DNA of 64,000 nucleotides from an uncultured Collinsella sp. (GTDB lineage: Bacteria; Actinomycetota; Coriobacteriia; Coriobacteriales; Coriobacteriaceae): positions 15,674 to 79,673 of the forward strand of contig UQHO01000006.1 of the NCBI GenBank assembly GCA_900540995.1, written 5' to 3'. This document shows, piece after piece, positions 1 to 7,587 of this stretch (positions are counted from its first letter, which is position 1; each line of letters opens with the position of its first letter). The notes below the pieces were generated by a model that was given only the letters and a program-made list of their open reading frames with translations, was not told the DNA's origin and did not search any database. Position numbers and translations under genes: made by a program.

Positions 1-715
1 CCGGGTCAATGGAACCACAGCGGGTACCCATCATCAGACCGTCAAGCGGCGTGAGGCCCATCGTGGTGTCGCGGCACACGCCGTCCTCGATGGCGGCAAG
101 CGAAGCACCGTTACCCAAATGGCACGAAAGCAGACGGTGGCAGCGCGAACCCAGGATCTCCTTGGCCATCATCCACTCATAGCGGTGGCTCGTACCGTGG
201 GCGCCGTACTTGCGCACGTGGTACTTGTCGCACACGTCCTTGGGCAGCGCGTAGGTATAGGCGACCTCGGGCATGGTCATGTGGAACGAGGTATCGAAGA
301 CGGCGACGTTGGGCAGCTCCGGATACTTCTCGCGGCAATACTCGATTGCTGCGGCCTCGCCGTAGTTGTGCAGCGGAGCAAGCGGTGCCACCTCGAGAAT
401 CTTGGCCATAACCTCGTCGTCGACAACTGCGGAATCATCGAAGTACCAGCCGCCCTGAACGATACGATGGCCAATGCCATCAATCGTAAAGTCGGTCTTC
501 TCGAGCTCCTCGAGCACGCGAGCGATAGCAGAGCGATGATCGGGGAAAGGGACCTCCTCGGTCTGCTTGGCGCCACCGTTCTCGGAGTGGCCAAAGATGC
601 CCATGTCCGAACCGATACGTTCGCAGTTGCCCTTGGCGAAAACCTCTCGGGTATCGGTATCCAAAAGCTGATATTTAAGGCTTGAGCTGCCGGCGTTGAC
701 AACAAGTACGTTCAT
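1..715 (-). CDS. ackA: Acetate kinase, second tandem copy (partial at window edge)
   Basis: The reverse strand from an ATG at 715 opens with MNVLVVNAGSSSLKYQ, the standard acetate kinase start, and stays open to the window edge (about 238 of roughly 400 residues). It has the conserved HLGNGAS phosphate-binding motif and the GLTPLDG and GTRCGS segments of the ASKHA fold. The enzyme interconverts acetyl phosphate plus ADP with acetate plus ATP, the ATP-yielding step of acetate fermentation. A good ribosome site (AAAGGAG) precedes the start. It lies downstream of, and is clearly homologous to, the complete acetate kinase at 880-2058, but a terminator and a palindrome-rich gap separate the two, so it may have its own promoter. 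The C-terminal part lies outside the window. Confidence 0.95.
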   Translation of the reverse strand, partial: MNVLVVNAGSSSLKYQLLDTDTREVFAKGNCERIGSDMGIFGHSENGGAKQTEEVPFPDHRSAIARVLEELEKTDFTIDGIGHRIVQGGWYFDDSAVVDDEVMAKILEVAPLAPLHNYGEAAAIEYCREKYPELPNVAVFDTSFHMTMPEVAYTYALPKDVCDKYHVRKYGAHGTSHRYEWMMAKEILGSRCHRLLSCHLGNGASLAAIEDGVCRDTTMGLTPLDGLMMGTRCGSIDP

Positions 716-781
716 GAGACTCCTTTGCAGTGCAATACGGTCGACGCAGACCCCTTAAGGCGGCCGCATGTTAATAAGAAG

Positions 782-810
782 TTATCAAAACTTGATAAAT
801 AGCTATCAAG
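782..810 (-). promoter_or_regulatory. Overlapping TATCAA/TTGATA palindromes upstream of second ackA
   Basis: The gap between the two acetate kinase genes holds TTATCAA-aa-CTTGATAA at 782-798, overlapping CTTGATA-aatagc-TATCAAG at 791-810. Repeated half-sites on an AT-rich stretch just upstream of a gene suggest an operator or promoter region. On the reverse strand, TTGATA and TGATAA occur 16 bp apart and could serve as -35 and -10 boxes. The binding protein is unknown. Confidence 0.4.
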
Positions 811-829
811 CATATCGCCCAACGAGCAC

Positions 830-872
830 AAAAGAGGGGCCGAACGGCGCTCGGTCGTCCAGCCCCTCCCCT
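830..872 (-). terminator. Rho-independent terminator after first ackA
   Basis: Read on the reverse strand, GAGGGGC pairs with GCCCCTC, with an inner CCGA/TCGG pairing, and TTTT follows. It starts 8 bp past the stop of the complete acetate kinase gene and should end that transcript before the second copy. Confidence 0.7.
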
Positions 873-879
873 CTTGCAA

Positions 880-2058
880 TTACTTGCCGTTGACGATGCG
901 CTCGACGTCGGAAGCGATCATGAACTCCTCGTCCGTGGGGATGACGAAAATCTTGACCTTGGAATCCTTGGCGGACAGGCACCAAGCGCCGTCACCACGC
1001 AGGGCGTTGCGGGCATGATCCATCTTGACGCCCATAAAGGCCAGACGGTCGGCCACGCCGGCGCGGACGGCAGGAGCGTGCTCACCGATGCCGGCAGTGA
1101 AGACCAGGGTGTCCATACCGCACATGGAGGTGGCCATCTCGGCAGCCTTGGCGGCAATCTTGTAGACAAACATGTCGAAGGCGAGCTGAGCATCGGGGTC
1201 ACCAGCGGCGGCGAGCTCCTCGACGTTGCGGCAGTCGTTGGTCTTGCCGCCGGTCACAGCCAAAAGGCCGGACTTCTTGTTCATCATCTCGTCGACCTCG
1301 TCGAAGGTGTAGCCGCCCTCGCGCTGCAGGTAGCACACGGTAGCCGGGTCGATGGAGCCGCAGCGGGTGCCCATCATGACACCGTCGAGCGGCGTCAAGC
1401 CCATGGTGGTGTCCATGCACTTGCCGTCCTCGATGGCGCACAGGGAAGCGCCGGAGCCGATATGGCACACGACGACCTTGCGGGCCTCGCCGTTGGTCAT
1501 CTCGGCGACCTTCTTGGAGATGTAACGGTAGCTGGTGCCGTGGGCGCCGTACTTACGGATGTGCAGCTTGTCGCAGACGTCCTTGGGCAGGGCGTAAGTC
1601 TTGGCGACCTCGGGCATGTTGAAGTGGAAAGCGGTGTCGTAAACCGTGACGTTGGGCAGGTCGGGATACTGCTCCAGGCAGTACTCGATAACGTTGGCCT
1701 CGGGGTTGTTGTGCAGCGGGGCGAGCGGAGCGACCTCGCGGATCTTGGCGAGGACATCCTCGTCGACGAGGGAGGAATCACCGAAGTACCAACCGCCCTG
1801 AACGATACGGTGGCCGATACCCTCGATCTTGACGCCGTTGGCCTCAAGGTCCTTCAGGACGACCTCGATGGCGACCTTGTGGTCGGGGAACTCGATGTTC
1901 TCGGTCACCTTCTTGGAGCCGTTGGCAGCGTGGGTGAAGGTGCCGCCGGTAAAGCAGACGCGCTCGCAGGAGCCCTTTGCGGACACCTTGTGGGACTTGG
2001 TATCGATGACCTGATACTTAAGGGTCGAAGATCCTGCGTTGACGACCAGAACGTTCAT
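880..2058 (-). CDS. ackA: Acetate kinase
   Basis: A 392-residue protein of normal family length opening with MNVLVVNAGSSTLKYQ. It catalyses acetyl phosphate + ADP to acetate + ATP in the cytoplasm. Acetate kinase landmarks are present: GLTPLDG, GTRCGSIDP and the C-terminal FTAGIGEH motif. One oddity is the phosphate-binding motif, which reads HIGSGAS here and HLGNGAS in the neighbouring copy, so a usually conserved Asn is Ser. The start ATG at 2058 has a GGGAG ribosome site. No phosphotransacetylase gene lies alongside in the window. The tandem pair could differ in regulation, kinetics or acyl substrate; propionate kinases belong to the same family, so substrate choice cannot be fixed from sequence alone. 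Confidence 0.95.
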   Translation of the reverse strand: MNVLVVNAGSSTLKYQVIDTKSHKVSAKGSCERVCFTGGTFTHAANGSKKVTENIEFPDHKVAIEVVLKDLEANGVKIEGIGHRIVQGGWYFGDSSLVDEDVLAKIREVAPLAPLHNNPEANVIEYCLEQYPDLPNVTVYDTAFHFNMPEVAKTYALPKDVCDKLHIRKYGAHGTSYRYISKKVAEMTNGEARKVVVCHIGSGASLCAIEDGKCMDTTMGLTPLDGVMMGTRCGSIDPATVCYLQREGGYTFDEVDEMMNKKSGLLAVTGGKTNDCRNVEELAAAGDPDAQLAFDMFVYKIAAKAAEMATSMCGMDTLVFTAGIGEHAPAVRAGVADRLAFMGVKMDHARNALRGDGAWCLSAKDSKVKIFVIPTDEEFMIASDVERIVNGK

Positions 2059-2111
2059 GTGTCTCCCTACTAACAGGCGGTGTGGCGCCGCCAGGTTACA
2101 TACGCTTCAAT

Positions 2112-2145
2112 AATAAACCCAAACGCCCTCGCGCTCGGGTTTATT
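2112..2145 (-). terminator. Terminator hairpin after MFS gene
   Basis: AATAAACCC at 2112-2120 pairs perfectly with GGGTTTATT at 2137-2145. It lies 34 bp beyond the stop of the MFS gene and upstream of ackA. The T-rich arm may serve as the U-tract, though no long T run follows. Confidence 0.5.
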
Positions 2146-2178
2146 GCGTTGATATATAAGTTATCGGTGCCCAAATAC

Positions 2179-3339
2179 TCATGTCCTTTGGCTTGTAAGA
2201 CGAAAGAGCGCGGGGATATACACCAAAGAAGAGATTCCGAGCGCGACAAGCAATACGACTCGAATGCCCGCAACGCTACTCAACACAGCGTTGAGCAGAT
2301 AGAAAAGAACGGCACCCACCGCCACCATCTGGCTTTGAACCGAAATCAGTGAACAGCGCATCGAAGAATCGGCTGCCTTTTGAAAAATTGAGTATTTAAT
2401 TGGAGCAAATAACGAGTACGCAACCGTCTGCAGCACATAGAACACGGGCAGCAAATTAGCCGGAGTAAGGGGAATCAAAAACAAAGCTGTCAGGAAAAGG
2501 CGCACGATGCCGCAAATACGCGCAAAGCGGCCCTTGTCGACATGAGCAATCGCACAGGGCACAATAAGTCCCATGGAGGCCGAGGCAAGGAGCTGGACCG
2601 CAATGGTCACACCCGAAGCGACGGCATTCATTCCGCGACCCGCAAGCAGCAGTGAGAAAAAGTCTTCCAGGGCGACAAAAGCAAATGCCTGAGAACAGTC
2701 CATGATGAACGCTGAACGAAGAATGCCATTACCCGCAATAGCGGTACCGATCATCTTCGGGCTAATCCCATGTTCAGGTGTCGTCGCAGTGCCCCCTCTT
2801 CGCATTTCAGGAATGCAGACAACGACAACCAACGTCAACACCATTGCGATGATATCTGCCGAAAGACCAATGAGATATGCACCGACGGACGAAATGAAAC
2901 CGCCCACGCAAGCGGAGATGGCATAAGACGCATAGAAGACGAATCGCTCAACCACATTAAGTCTCACGAGCTGGTCCTGAGAGACACTGTCGATGTAAAT
3001 CGCTTCGATGGATCCGCTCACGCATGCGACGGCAAAACCTTTGAGAGCAAACGCGCCGATTAAAAGCAGAGGAGACCGGGCGAGAAGCAGAACGGCGTAG
3101 TACACAAGCATTCCCATGATGCCAACGAGGCCGCTCGCCTTTCGTCCAAACCTGTCTGCAATATAGCCCGTAGGAACCTCAAGAATAAACTTGCTCACTT
3201 GGTATGCAATCATCATGCCAGAAATCGCCACCATCGAGAATCCGACAAACTCAAGGTAAACCGTCAGAAAATACAAGATGGTGCTGAAGTTCGATAGGAA
3301 AACGAACGCCATATAAAGCAAAACCATACGGTTTTTCAT
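2179..3339 (-). CDS. MFS transporter
   Basis: A hydrophobic 386-residue protein with about 12 predicted membrane segments and an MFS motif-A-like loop (GYIADRFGRK) between the second and third helices. It is probably a proton-coupled importer or exporter; the substrate cannot be read from sequence. The ATG at 3339 was chosen because GGAGG sits 8 nt before it; an in-frame ATG seven codons upstream has no ribosome site. A LysR-type regulator gene lies 119 bp upstream on the same strand and may control it. Confidence 0.85.
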   Translation of the reverse strand: MKNRMVLLYMAFVFLSNFSTILYFLTVYLEFVGFSMVAISGMMIAYQVSKFILEVPTGYIADRFGRKASGLVGIMGMLVYYAVLLLARSPLLLIGAFALKGFAVACVSGSIEAIYIDSVSQDQLVRLNVVERFVFYASYAISACVGGFISSVGAYLIGLSADIIAMVLTLVVVVCIPEMRRGGTATTPEHGISPKMIGTAIAGNGILRSAFIMDCSQAFAFVALEDFFSLLLAGRGMNAVASGVTIAVQLLASASMGLIVPCAIAHVDKGRFARICGIVRLFLTALFLIPLTPANLLPVFYVLQTVAYSLFAPIKYSIFQKAADSSMRCSLISVQSQMVAVGAVLFYLLNAVLSSVAGIRVVLLVALGISSLVYIPALFRLTSQRT

Positions 3340-3458
3340 GCTTCGCCCTCCAAGAGTCAATAATCCAAACCAAAATCATGGAAAAGTATGAAAGCGAAGC
3401 CGTCAACCATGCGTTACGAAGCGTCAATATTCACTTGACGACGCGATGTCAAATAGTC

Positions 3459-4349
3459 TCACGAAGCGAGATGGCGCAATAGGTGAAGGAAAACCGTCTG
3501 GTGTCGATCAGTCCAGGAATTTTGCCGATAGCAAAAGTAGATAGGCAGAGTTACGTCACGCGATCCTTCAATGGAACACTCGCTCACTTCTGATCCATCC
3601 GATGCGAGAGGGGACCCAGACAAACTCAATATCAATCCCCCGGCTTGAAGAAACTCAACCTGAGCCCTGCTTCCGTATTCGACATCACGGAAGCGGAAAT
3701 TAACGAGCTGAGCTTCGGGGCATTGGTTGATTGCATTGAGACAGGGCGACAAATTAATTGGAACAGCGAGCCTGCCGCCCAGTAGCTCACGAATGGTCAT
3801 AGCGTCCACAGACCGATGGCCCGCCGGGCACGAAAGAACCTTGAGCTCCTTTTCACCTAAGCATTTCGAAGAAAGGGCGCTGTCCCGGGGCTCTTCAAAT
3901 GAGATGGCTGCATCCGAAATACCAAGCATGAGCGACTCAAAACACGTTGCAGTTGGCTGATGCCACACATCGAGGTGGATCTGAGGATGCCAACTCTCAA
4001 ACGAGGCATACCAGTTTTCGGCAAAAAGGCGCCCCCGTCCATGAAGGCAAGGGGCGTAAAGACGAAAGTGGCCGTCGGGCGAAACGCCATCGCCCCTCGA
4101 TTGAGCATACTTTTTGAGATCGTCGACTTGCGCCAGGATCACGCGTGCACGACGCGCAAATTCTCTGCCCGCCGGAGACAAAACAGCCTCCCCCGCCGAT
4201 CGGTCGAGCAAAACAATCTGATACTCAGATTCCAACTTCTTAATTGCCGACGAAACGGCCTGTGGACTCACATGGACGGCGCGAGCAGCCTTGCGCACGC
4301 CGCCATAGCTCGCTACCGCTTGAAGGTATTCGAGTTGAGAAAGCTGCAT
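3459..4349 (-). CDS. LysR family transcriptional regulator
   Basis: A 296-residue protein with an N-terminal winged HTH (residues about 1-60, including AARAVHVSPQAVSSAIKKLE) and a C-terminal periplasmic-binding-like effector domain, the usual LysR layout and length. LysR proteins bind DNA as tetramers and respond to a small molecule, most often activating a nearby gene. The nearest candidate target is the MFS transporter downstream on the same strand; divergent placement would be more typical. The effector is unknown. Confidence 0.9.
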   Translation of the reverse strand: MQLSQLEYLQAVASYGGVRKAARAVHVSPQAVSSAIKKLESEYQIVLLDRSAGEAVLSPAGREFARRARVILAQVDDLKKYAQSRGDGVSPDGHFRLYAPCLHGRGRLFAENWYASFESWHPQIHLDVWHQPTATCFESLMLGISDAAISFEEPRDSALSSKCLGEKELKVLSCPAGHRSVDAMTIRELLGGRLAVPINLSPCLNAINQCPEAQLVNFRFRDVEYGSRAQVEFLQAGGLILSLSGSPLASDGSEVSECSIEGSRDVTLPIYFCYRQNSWTDRHQTVFLHLLRHLAS

Positions 4350-4390
4350 AGATTACTCCAAAGGCAGCCAAAGCGATGGGCTGCGCGCCC

Positions 4391-4726
4391 TCAGATGAGG
4401 TTCTCGCCCAGGTTCTTGCCGCCGAGGACGTGCATGTGGAAGTGCATGACGGTCTGGCCGGCGTTGACGCCCTTGTTGGAGATGACGCGGAAACCGTCCT
4501 CCAGGCCCTTGGCCTTGGCGACCTCCTGGATGGCGTGAGCCATGGCGCCCATGGTCTCGGCAGGCACGTTGTCGGCGATGTCGCTGTAGTGCTTCTTGGG
4601 GATCACGAGGGTATGGACCGGCGCCTGGGGGTTGAGGTCGTCGAATGCGATGACCTGGTCGTCCTCATAGACAACGGTCGAGGGGATCTCGTGGTTGGCA
4701 ATTTTGCAGAAGATGCAATCACACAT
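4391..4726 (-). CDS. HIT family nucleotide-binding protein
   Basis: A small (111-residue) histidine-triad protein. It starts MCDCIFCKIANHEIPS, where the paired cysteines resemble the zinc-binding N-terminus of bacterial HIT proteins, and ends with the HFHMHVLGG triad that carries the catalytic histidine. HIT enzymes hydrolyse AMP-lysine-type phosphoramidates or dinucleoside polyphosphates. AAAGGAA lies 7 nt before the ATG at 4726, which is preferred over the ATG six codons upstream. It is the last gene of a tight run xseA-xseB-hit on the reverse strand, so it is probably co-transcribed with the exonuclease VII genes. Confidence 0.93.
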   Translation of the reverse strand: MCDCIFCKIANHEIPSTVVYEDDQVIAFDDLNPQAPVHTLVIPKKHYSDIADNVPAETMGAMAHAIQEVAKAKGLEDGFRVISNKGVNAGQTVMHFHMHVLGGKNLGENLI

Positions 4727-4775
4727 GGTTGATTCCTTTCTCACAGACCAAGGTAATTATATTTGGTCGAGATGG

Positions 4776-5042
4776 TTAGAACGAGAGGTTGTCGTCCGTG
4801 TTGGCGGCTTCGCCGTCGGCGAGCACGTCGTTGCCGTCGACGTCCTTCAGGAGCACCGAGACCTTCTGCTCGGCATCGGACAGGCGGGTACGCAGGCTCT
4901 TGAGGAGCTCGACGCCGCGGGTATAACTCTCAAGCGACTCCTCGAGCTCCATATCGCCCGATTCCAAGCTGCGTATGATGAGCTCTAACTCCTGCGAAGC
5001 CTGCTTGTACGTAAGCTGCTCGACCGGGGTCTTCTCTGCCAT
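4776..5042 (-). CDS. xseB: Exodeoxyribonuclease VII small subunit
   Basis: An 88-residue acidic helical protein with the XseB signature region LTYKQASQELELIIRSLESG near the N-terminus. It is the small subunit of exonuclease VII, which degrades single-stranded DNA from both ends; several small subunits bind one large subunit. It follows xseA by 42 bp on the same strand, the usual pairing, and has a GGAAA ribosome site. The C-terminal tail is a variable acidic stretch. Confidence 0.95.
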   Translation of the reverse strand: MAEKTPVEQLTYKQASQELELIIRSLESGDMELEESLESYTRGVELLKSLRTRLSDAEQKVSVLLKDVDGNDVLADGEAANTDDNLSF

Positions 5043-5084
5043 ATCTGTTTCCTTTCCTAAAGGTTTATCGCTGTGAAACGCGGC

Positions 5085-6536
5085 CTACTCGACCGTATTG
5101 ACCGTTGCCGCCACGTTGCCGTCCGCCATGCGTACACGAATGGCATCGCCGGGCTTAAAGGTCTTGGCGCTCGTGGCCACCCCATCATCGCTGTACGCGA
5201 TGGAATAACCACGGGCAAGCACCTTGAGCGGCGACAGGGCATCGAGCGAGGCTGCCGCACGGCCCAGGTCGGATGCTGGCTTGTTGAGCATCGTGCGCCC
5301 CTGATGCTCCAGGCGAGAGCTCGCGAGCGTGAGCGCATGGCGTTTGCCATCGAGCCCCGAGGTGCTTGCGACCAAGCGCTCGGGCAGACGCTCGAAGTTG
5401 GAGCGGAAGGCCCCAACCGAACGCGTTATGGCGCCGGACAGACGATCGGCCGTCAGGGCAAGCTCAGACTCGCGACGCTCGACCATAAACGTTGGATCGT
5501 TGAGGCACGGGCGGCACGCGGCAGCATCGAGCGCATCGCCCAAGCGAGCCGTATAGGTATCCCAGGCACGACGACCGCGCTGGTCGAGCATCTCCAGATC
5601 GACCTGATCCGACCCAATCATCGAAGCCATCGCAGCGCCCAGACGCTGATGGCGCGTCTCGAGCACGTCGGCCAACTCCGTCATAGCCGGCGCCACCGAT
5701 TCTGCCGCGGCCGTGGGCGTGGAGGCTCGGCGGTCGCTTACCATATCGCAGATCGAGGTATCGGGCTCATGCCCAATGCCCGTCACCACAGGCACGGGAC
5801 AGGCCGCCACCGCACGGGCAAGCTCCTCGTCGTTAAAGGTCATGAGGTCCTCGAAGGAACCGCCGCCACGCACGAGCAAAATGCAATCGGGCGCCGGCGA
5901 AATGGCAGCGGCGCGGTGCAAGCCTTCAATAAGCTCTGCCGGCGCACCCTCGCCCTGGACCTTTGCGCCCACGCAGACAAGCTCGACGAGCGGGTTGCGA
6001 CGGCGCAATGTGCGCTTAACGTCGTCGATTACGGCACCCGAAAGCGAGGTGACGACCGCCACACGCGAGCAAAACACCGGAATGTGACGTTTGCGCGCCT
6101 CGTCCATCAGGCCCTCGCGACGCAGCTTTTCGGCTAACTGAGCCACCTGCTGACGCAGCAAGCCCTCCCCCGCCAGCGAGAACGAGCGGGCGACGAAGCT
6201 CATGCGACCCGTAGGCTTGTAGAGATTGAAGCTGCCCTTAAAGCTCACCTGCATGCCGTCGCGCAAGTCGAAGGTGCGCTTAAGGTAGGCGCCCTTCCAG
6301 ATGATGCAGTCGACGGCCGCCGAGTCGTCCTTGATTTGGAAGTAGCAGTGGCCGCTTCGGGCATTGGGACCACGAAAACCCGTGACCTCGCCCAGAACGC
6401 TCAGCTGCGGAATCGCATCGAGCGCGCCAGCGGCAATCTCCACCGCCTGGCTCACGCTGAGCTCTTTACGCTCTTGCTCGTCCGATCCGTCGAACTCGGC
6501 GGAAACGGCATTGCCTGTCTGATTCCAGCCTGCCAC
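5085..6536 (-). CDS. xseA: Exodeoxyribonuclease VII large subunit
   Basis: About 483 residues. An N-terminal OB fold (from LSVLGEVTGFRG) is followed by the catalytic domain with the family motifs VVTSLSGAVIDD, LVRGGGSFEDL and TGIGHEPDTSICD, then a long helical region that binds XseB. The enzyme digests single-stranded DNA to acid-insoluble oligonucleotides that are then shortened further, acting in repair. A GTG start at 6536 is preferred because AAAGGAGG lies just upstream of it and inside the longer in-frame alternatives (ATG at 6554), although the 4-nt spacing is short. It is first in the xseA-xseB-hit operon. Confidence 0.95.
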   Translation of the reverse strand: MAGWNQTGNAVSAEFDGSDEQERKELSVSQAVEIAAGALDAIPQLSVLGEVTGFRGPNARSGHCYFQIKDDSAAVDCIIWKGAYLKRTFDLRDGMQVSFKGSFNLYKPTGRMSFVARSFSLAGEGLLRQQVAQLAEKLRREGLMDEARKRHIPVFCSRVAVVTSLSGAVIDDVKRTLRRRNPLVELVCVGAKVQGEGAPAELIEGLHRAAAISPAPDCILLVRGGGSFEDLMTFNDEELARAVAACPVPVVTGIGHEPDTSICDMVSDRRASTPTAAAESVAPAMTELADVLETRHQRLGAAMASMIGSDQVDLEMLDQRGRRAWDTYTARLGDALDAAACRPCLNDPTFMVERRESELALTADRLSGAITRSVGAFRSNFERLPERLVASTSGLDGKRHALTLASSRLEHQGRTMLNKPASDLGRAAASLDALSPLKVLARGYSIAYSDDGVATSAKTFKPGDAIRVRMADGNVAATVNTVE

Positions 6537-6605
6537 GCGGCCTCCTTTCGTCATCACGCACACGGGCTCCAGCCCTGTGCAAATTCAAGTCTCACACATA
6601 GTACA

Positions 6606-6635
6606 GCGCCGCGGGGACACAAATCCCCGCGGCGC
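6606..6635 (-). terminator. Perfect 12-bp GC hairpin after YugP-like gene
   Basis: GCGCCGCGGGGA pairs perfectly with TCCCCGCGGCGC around a 6-nt loop. It sits between the zinc peptidase stop (6652) and the xseA start, both on the reverse strand. There is no clear T run, so it may act with Rho or as an mRNA 3' end stabiliser. Confidence 0.55.
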
Positions 6636-6651
6636 CTGTCAAGCCAATTTG

Positions 6652-7356
6652 TTATCGGTTGGAGTTTCTGTTGTAGCGAGCCATAAGGTAAAGCAGCTGA
6701 ATTATCGAAGTGAGCGCCGCAGCCACATAGGTAAGCGCGGCGGCCGTCAGGACCTTCTTGGCACCGTTGACCTGCTTGGAGCTCATGCCCGACTGTTCGA
6801 TATACGTCACGGCGCGGCGACTGGCATCGATCTCGACCGGCAGCGTAACCAGCTGGAACAACACGCTAAACGAGAAGAAGACCAGCGCGAGGGTTGTGAG
6901 CCCGGCAATGTTCATAAACAGGCCTAAGAGCAACACGATGGTCCAAGTGTTCTGGGTAAAGTTGACGACCGGGACCAGGGCAGTGCGCACCTTCATCATG
7001 GCGTAGCCGCTTTGACGTTGGGCGGCATGGCCCGCCTCGTGGCAGGCGACGGCAACGCTTGCGACCGACCCGCCCGAACGGTTGGCATCCGACAGATACA
7101 GGTTGTTGTCCTGCGGGTTGTAATGATCGGTGAGCTCGCCGGCAACGCCCTTGATGCCCACGGCACTACAACCGTTGGCGTCGAGCATGCGACGAGCGAC
7201 CGTGGCACCCGTATCGCCGTCCGAGCGCACCTTAGACCACGTCTTGTACGTCGAGTTGATATAACTCTGCGCGGCAAGGCCAAGCACCGTGCAGACAAGA
7301 ACAACCAGCAGGTACAGCGGGTCAATGCCAAAGCCGTATCCATAGTAATAGGGCAT
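6652..7356 (-). CDS. YugP-like membrane zinc metallopeptidase
   Basis: A 234-residue membrane protein. The first helix (about residues 12-30) is followed by a metal-binding HEAGH motif at 106-110 within VACHEAGHAAQRQ, and further hydrophobic helices at about 125-175 and near the C-terminus. A possible third metal ligand is the Glu in PVEIDASRRA. Order, size and motifs match the neutral zinc metallopeptidase 2 family (YugP). The substrate is unknown; the active site probably faces the membrane or cytoplasm. It is a single-gene unit with its own downstream hairpin. Confidence 0.9.
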   Translation of the reverse strand: MPYYYGYGFGIDPLYLLVVLVCTVLGLAAQSYINSTYKTWSKVRSDGDTGATVARRMLDANGCSAVGIKGVAGELTDHYNPQDNNLYLSDANRSGGSVASVAVACHEAGHAAQRQSGYAMMKVRTALVPVVNFTQNTWTIVLLLGLFMNIAGLTTLALVFFSFSVLFQLVTLPVEIDASRRAVTYIEQSGMSSKQVNGAKKVLTAAALTYVAAALTSIIQLLYLMARYNRNSNR

Positions 7357-7440
7357 GCGAATTCCTCCGAATCGAGTTACACGTTGGAGGCATTCTACCC
7401 ACTCAACTGACTAGCAAATCAACATCGATGTTTTGGCAAT

Positions 7441-7587
7441 GTCAGCGAAAACGGCTGAGAGCGAGCAAGGTGACGTGAAAGAGAAGCGACGCGTACTTTG
7501 GTACGCGAGCGACGATTGAACGTCAGATTGCCGCTCTCAGCCGTTTGCAGCGTCGAGCTGTTACGCGGTTTGGTAAAACCGCGTAAC
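7441..7587 (-). repeat. Structured 3'-UTR repeat, copy 1 (147 bp)
   Basis: Read in the sense of the RNase D gene, it starts at that gene's stop with a 12-bp hairpin (GTTACGCGGTTT/AAACCGCGTAAC), then a long stem AAACGGCTGAGAGCG/CGCTCTCAGCCGTTT enclosing a TGACGT/ACGTCA stem and an apical CGCGTAC/GTACGCG hairpin. A second 147-bp copy at 28482-28628 and a shorter one at 13077-13176 keep the fold while changing paired bases. Conserved unpaired words include TTCAATCGTCG and CTCTTTC. It may be an mRNA 3' element, a small RNA or a non-autonomous mobile repeat. Confidence 0.8.

Noticed and set aside
874..2073. Long forward-strand reading frame opposite acetate kinase
   Set aside because: It mirrors the codon structure of the real reverse-strand ackA; composition is Gly/Val/Asp/Leu-rich with no domain. 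It is a shadow caused by high third-position GC.
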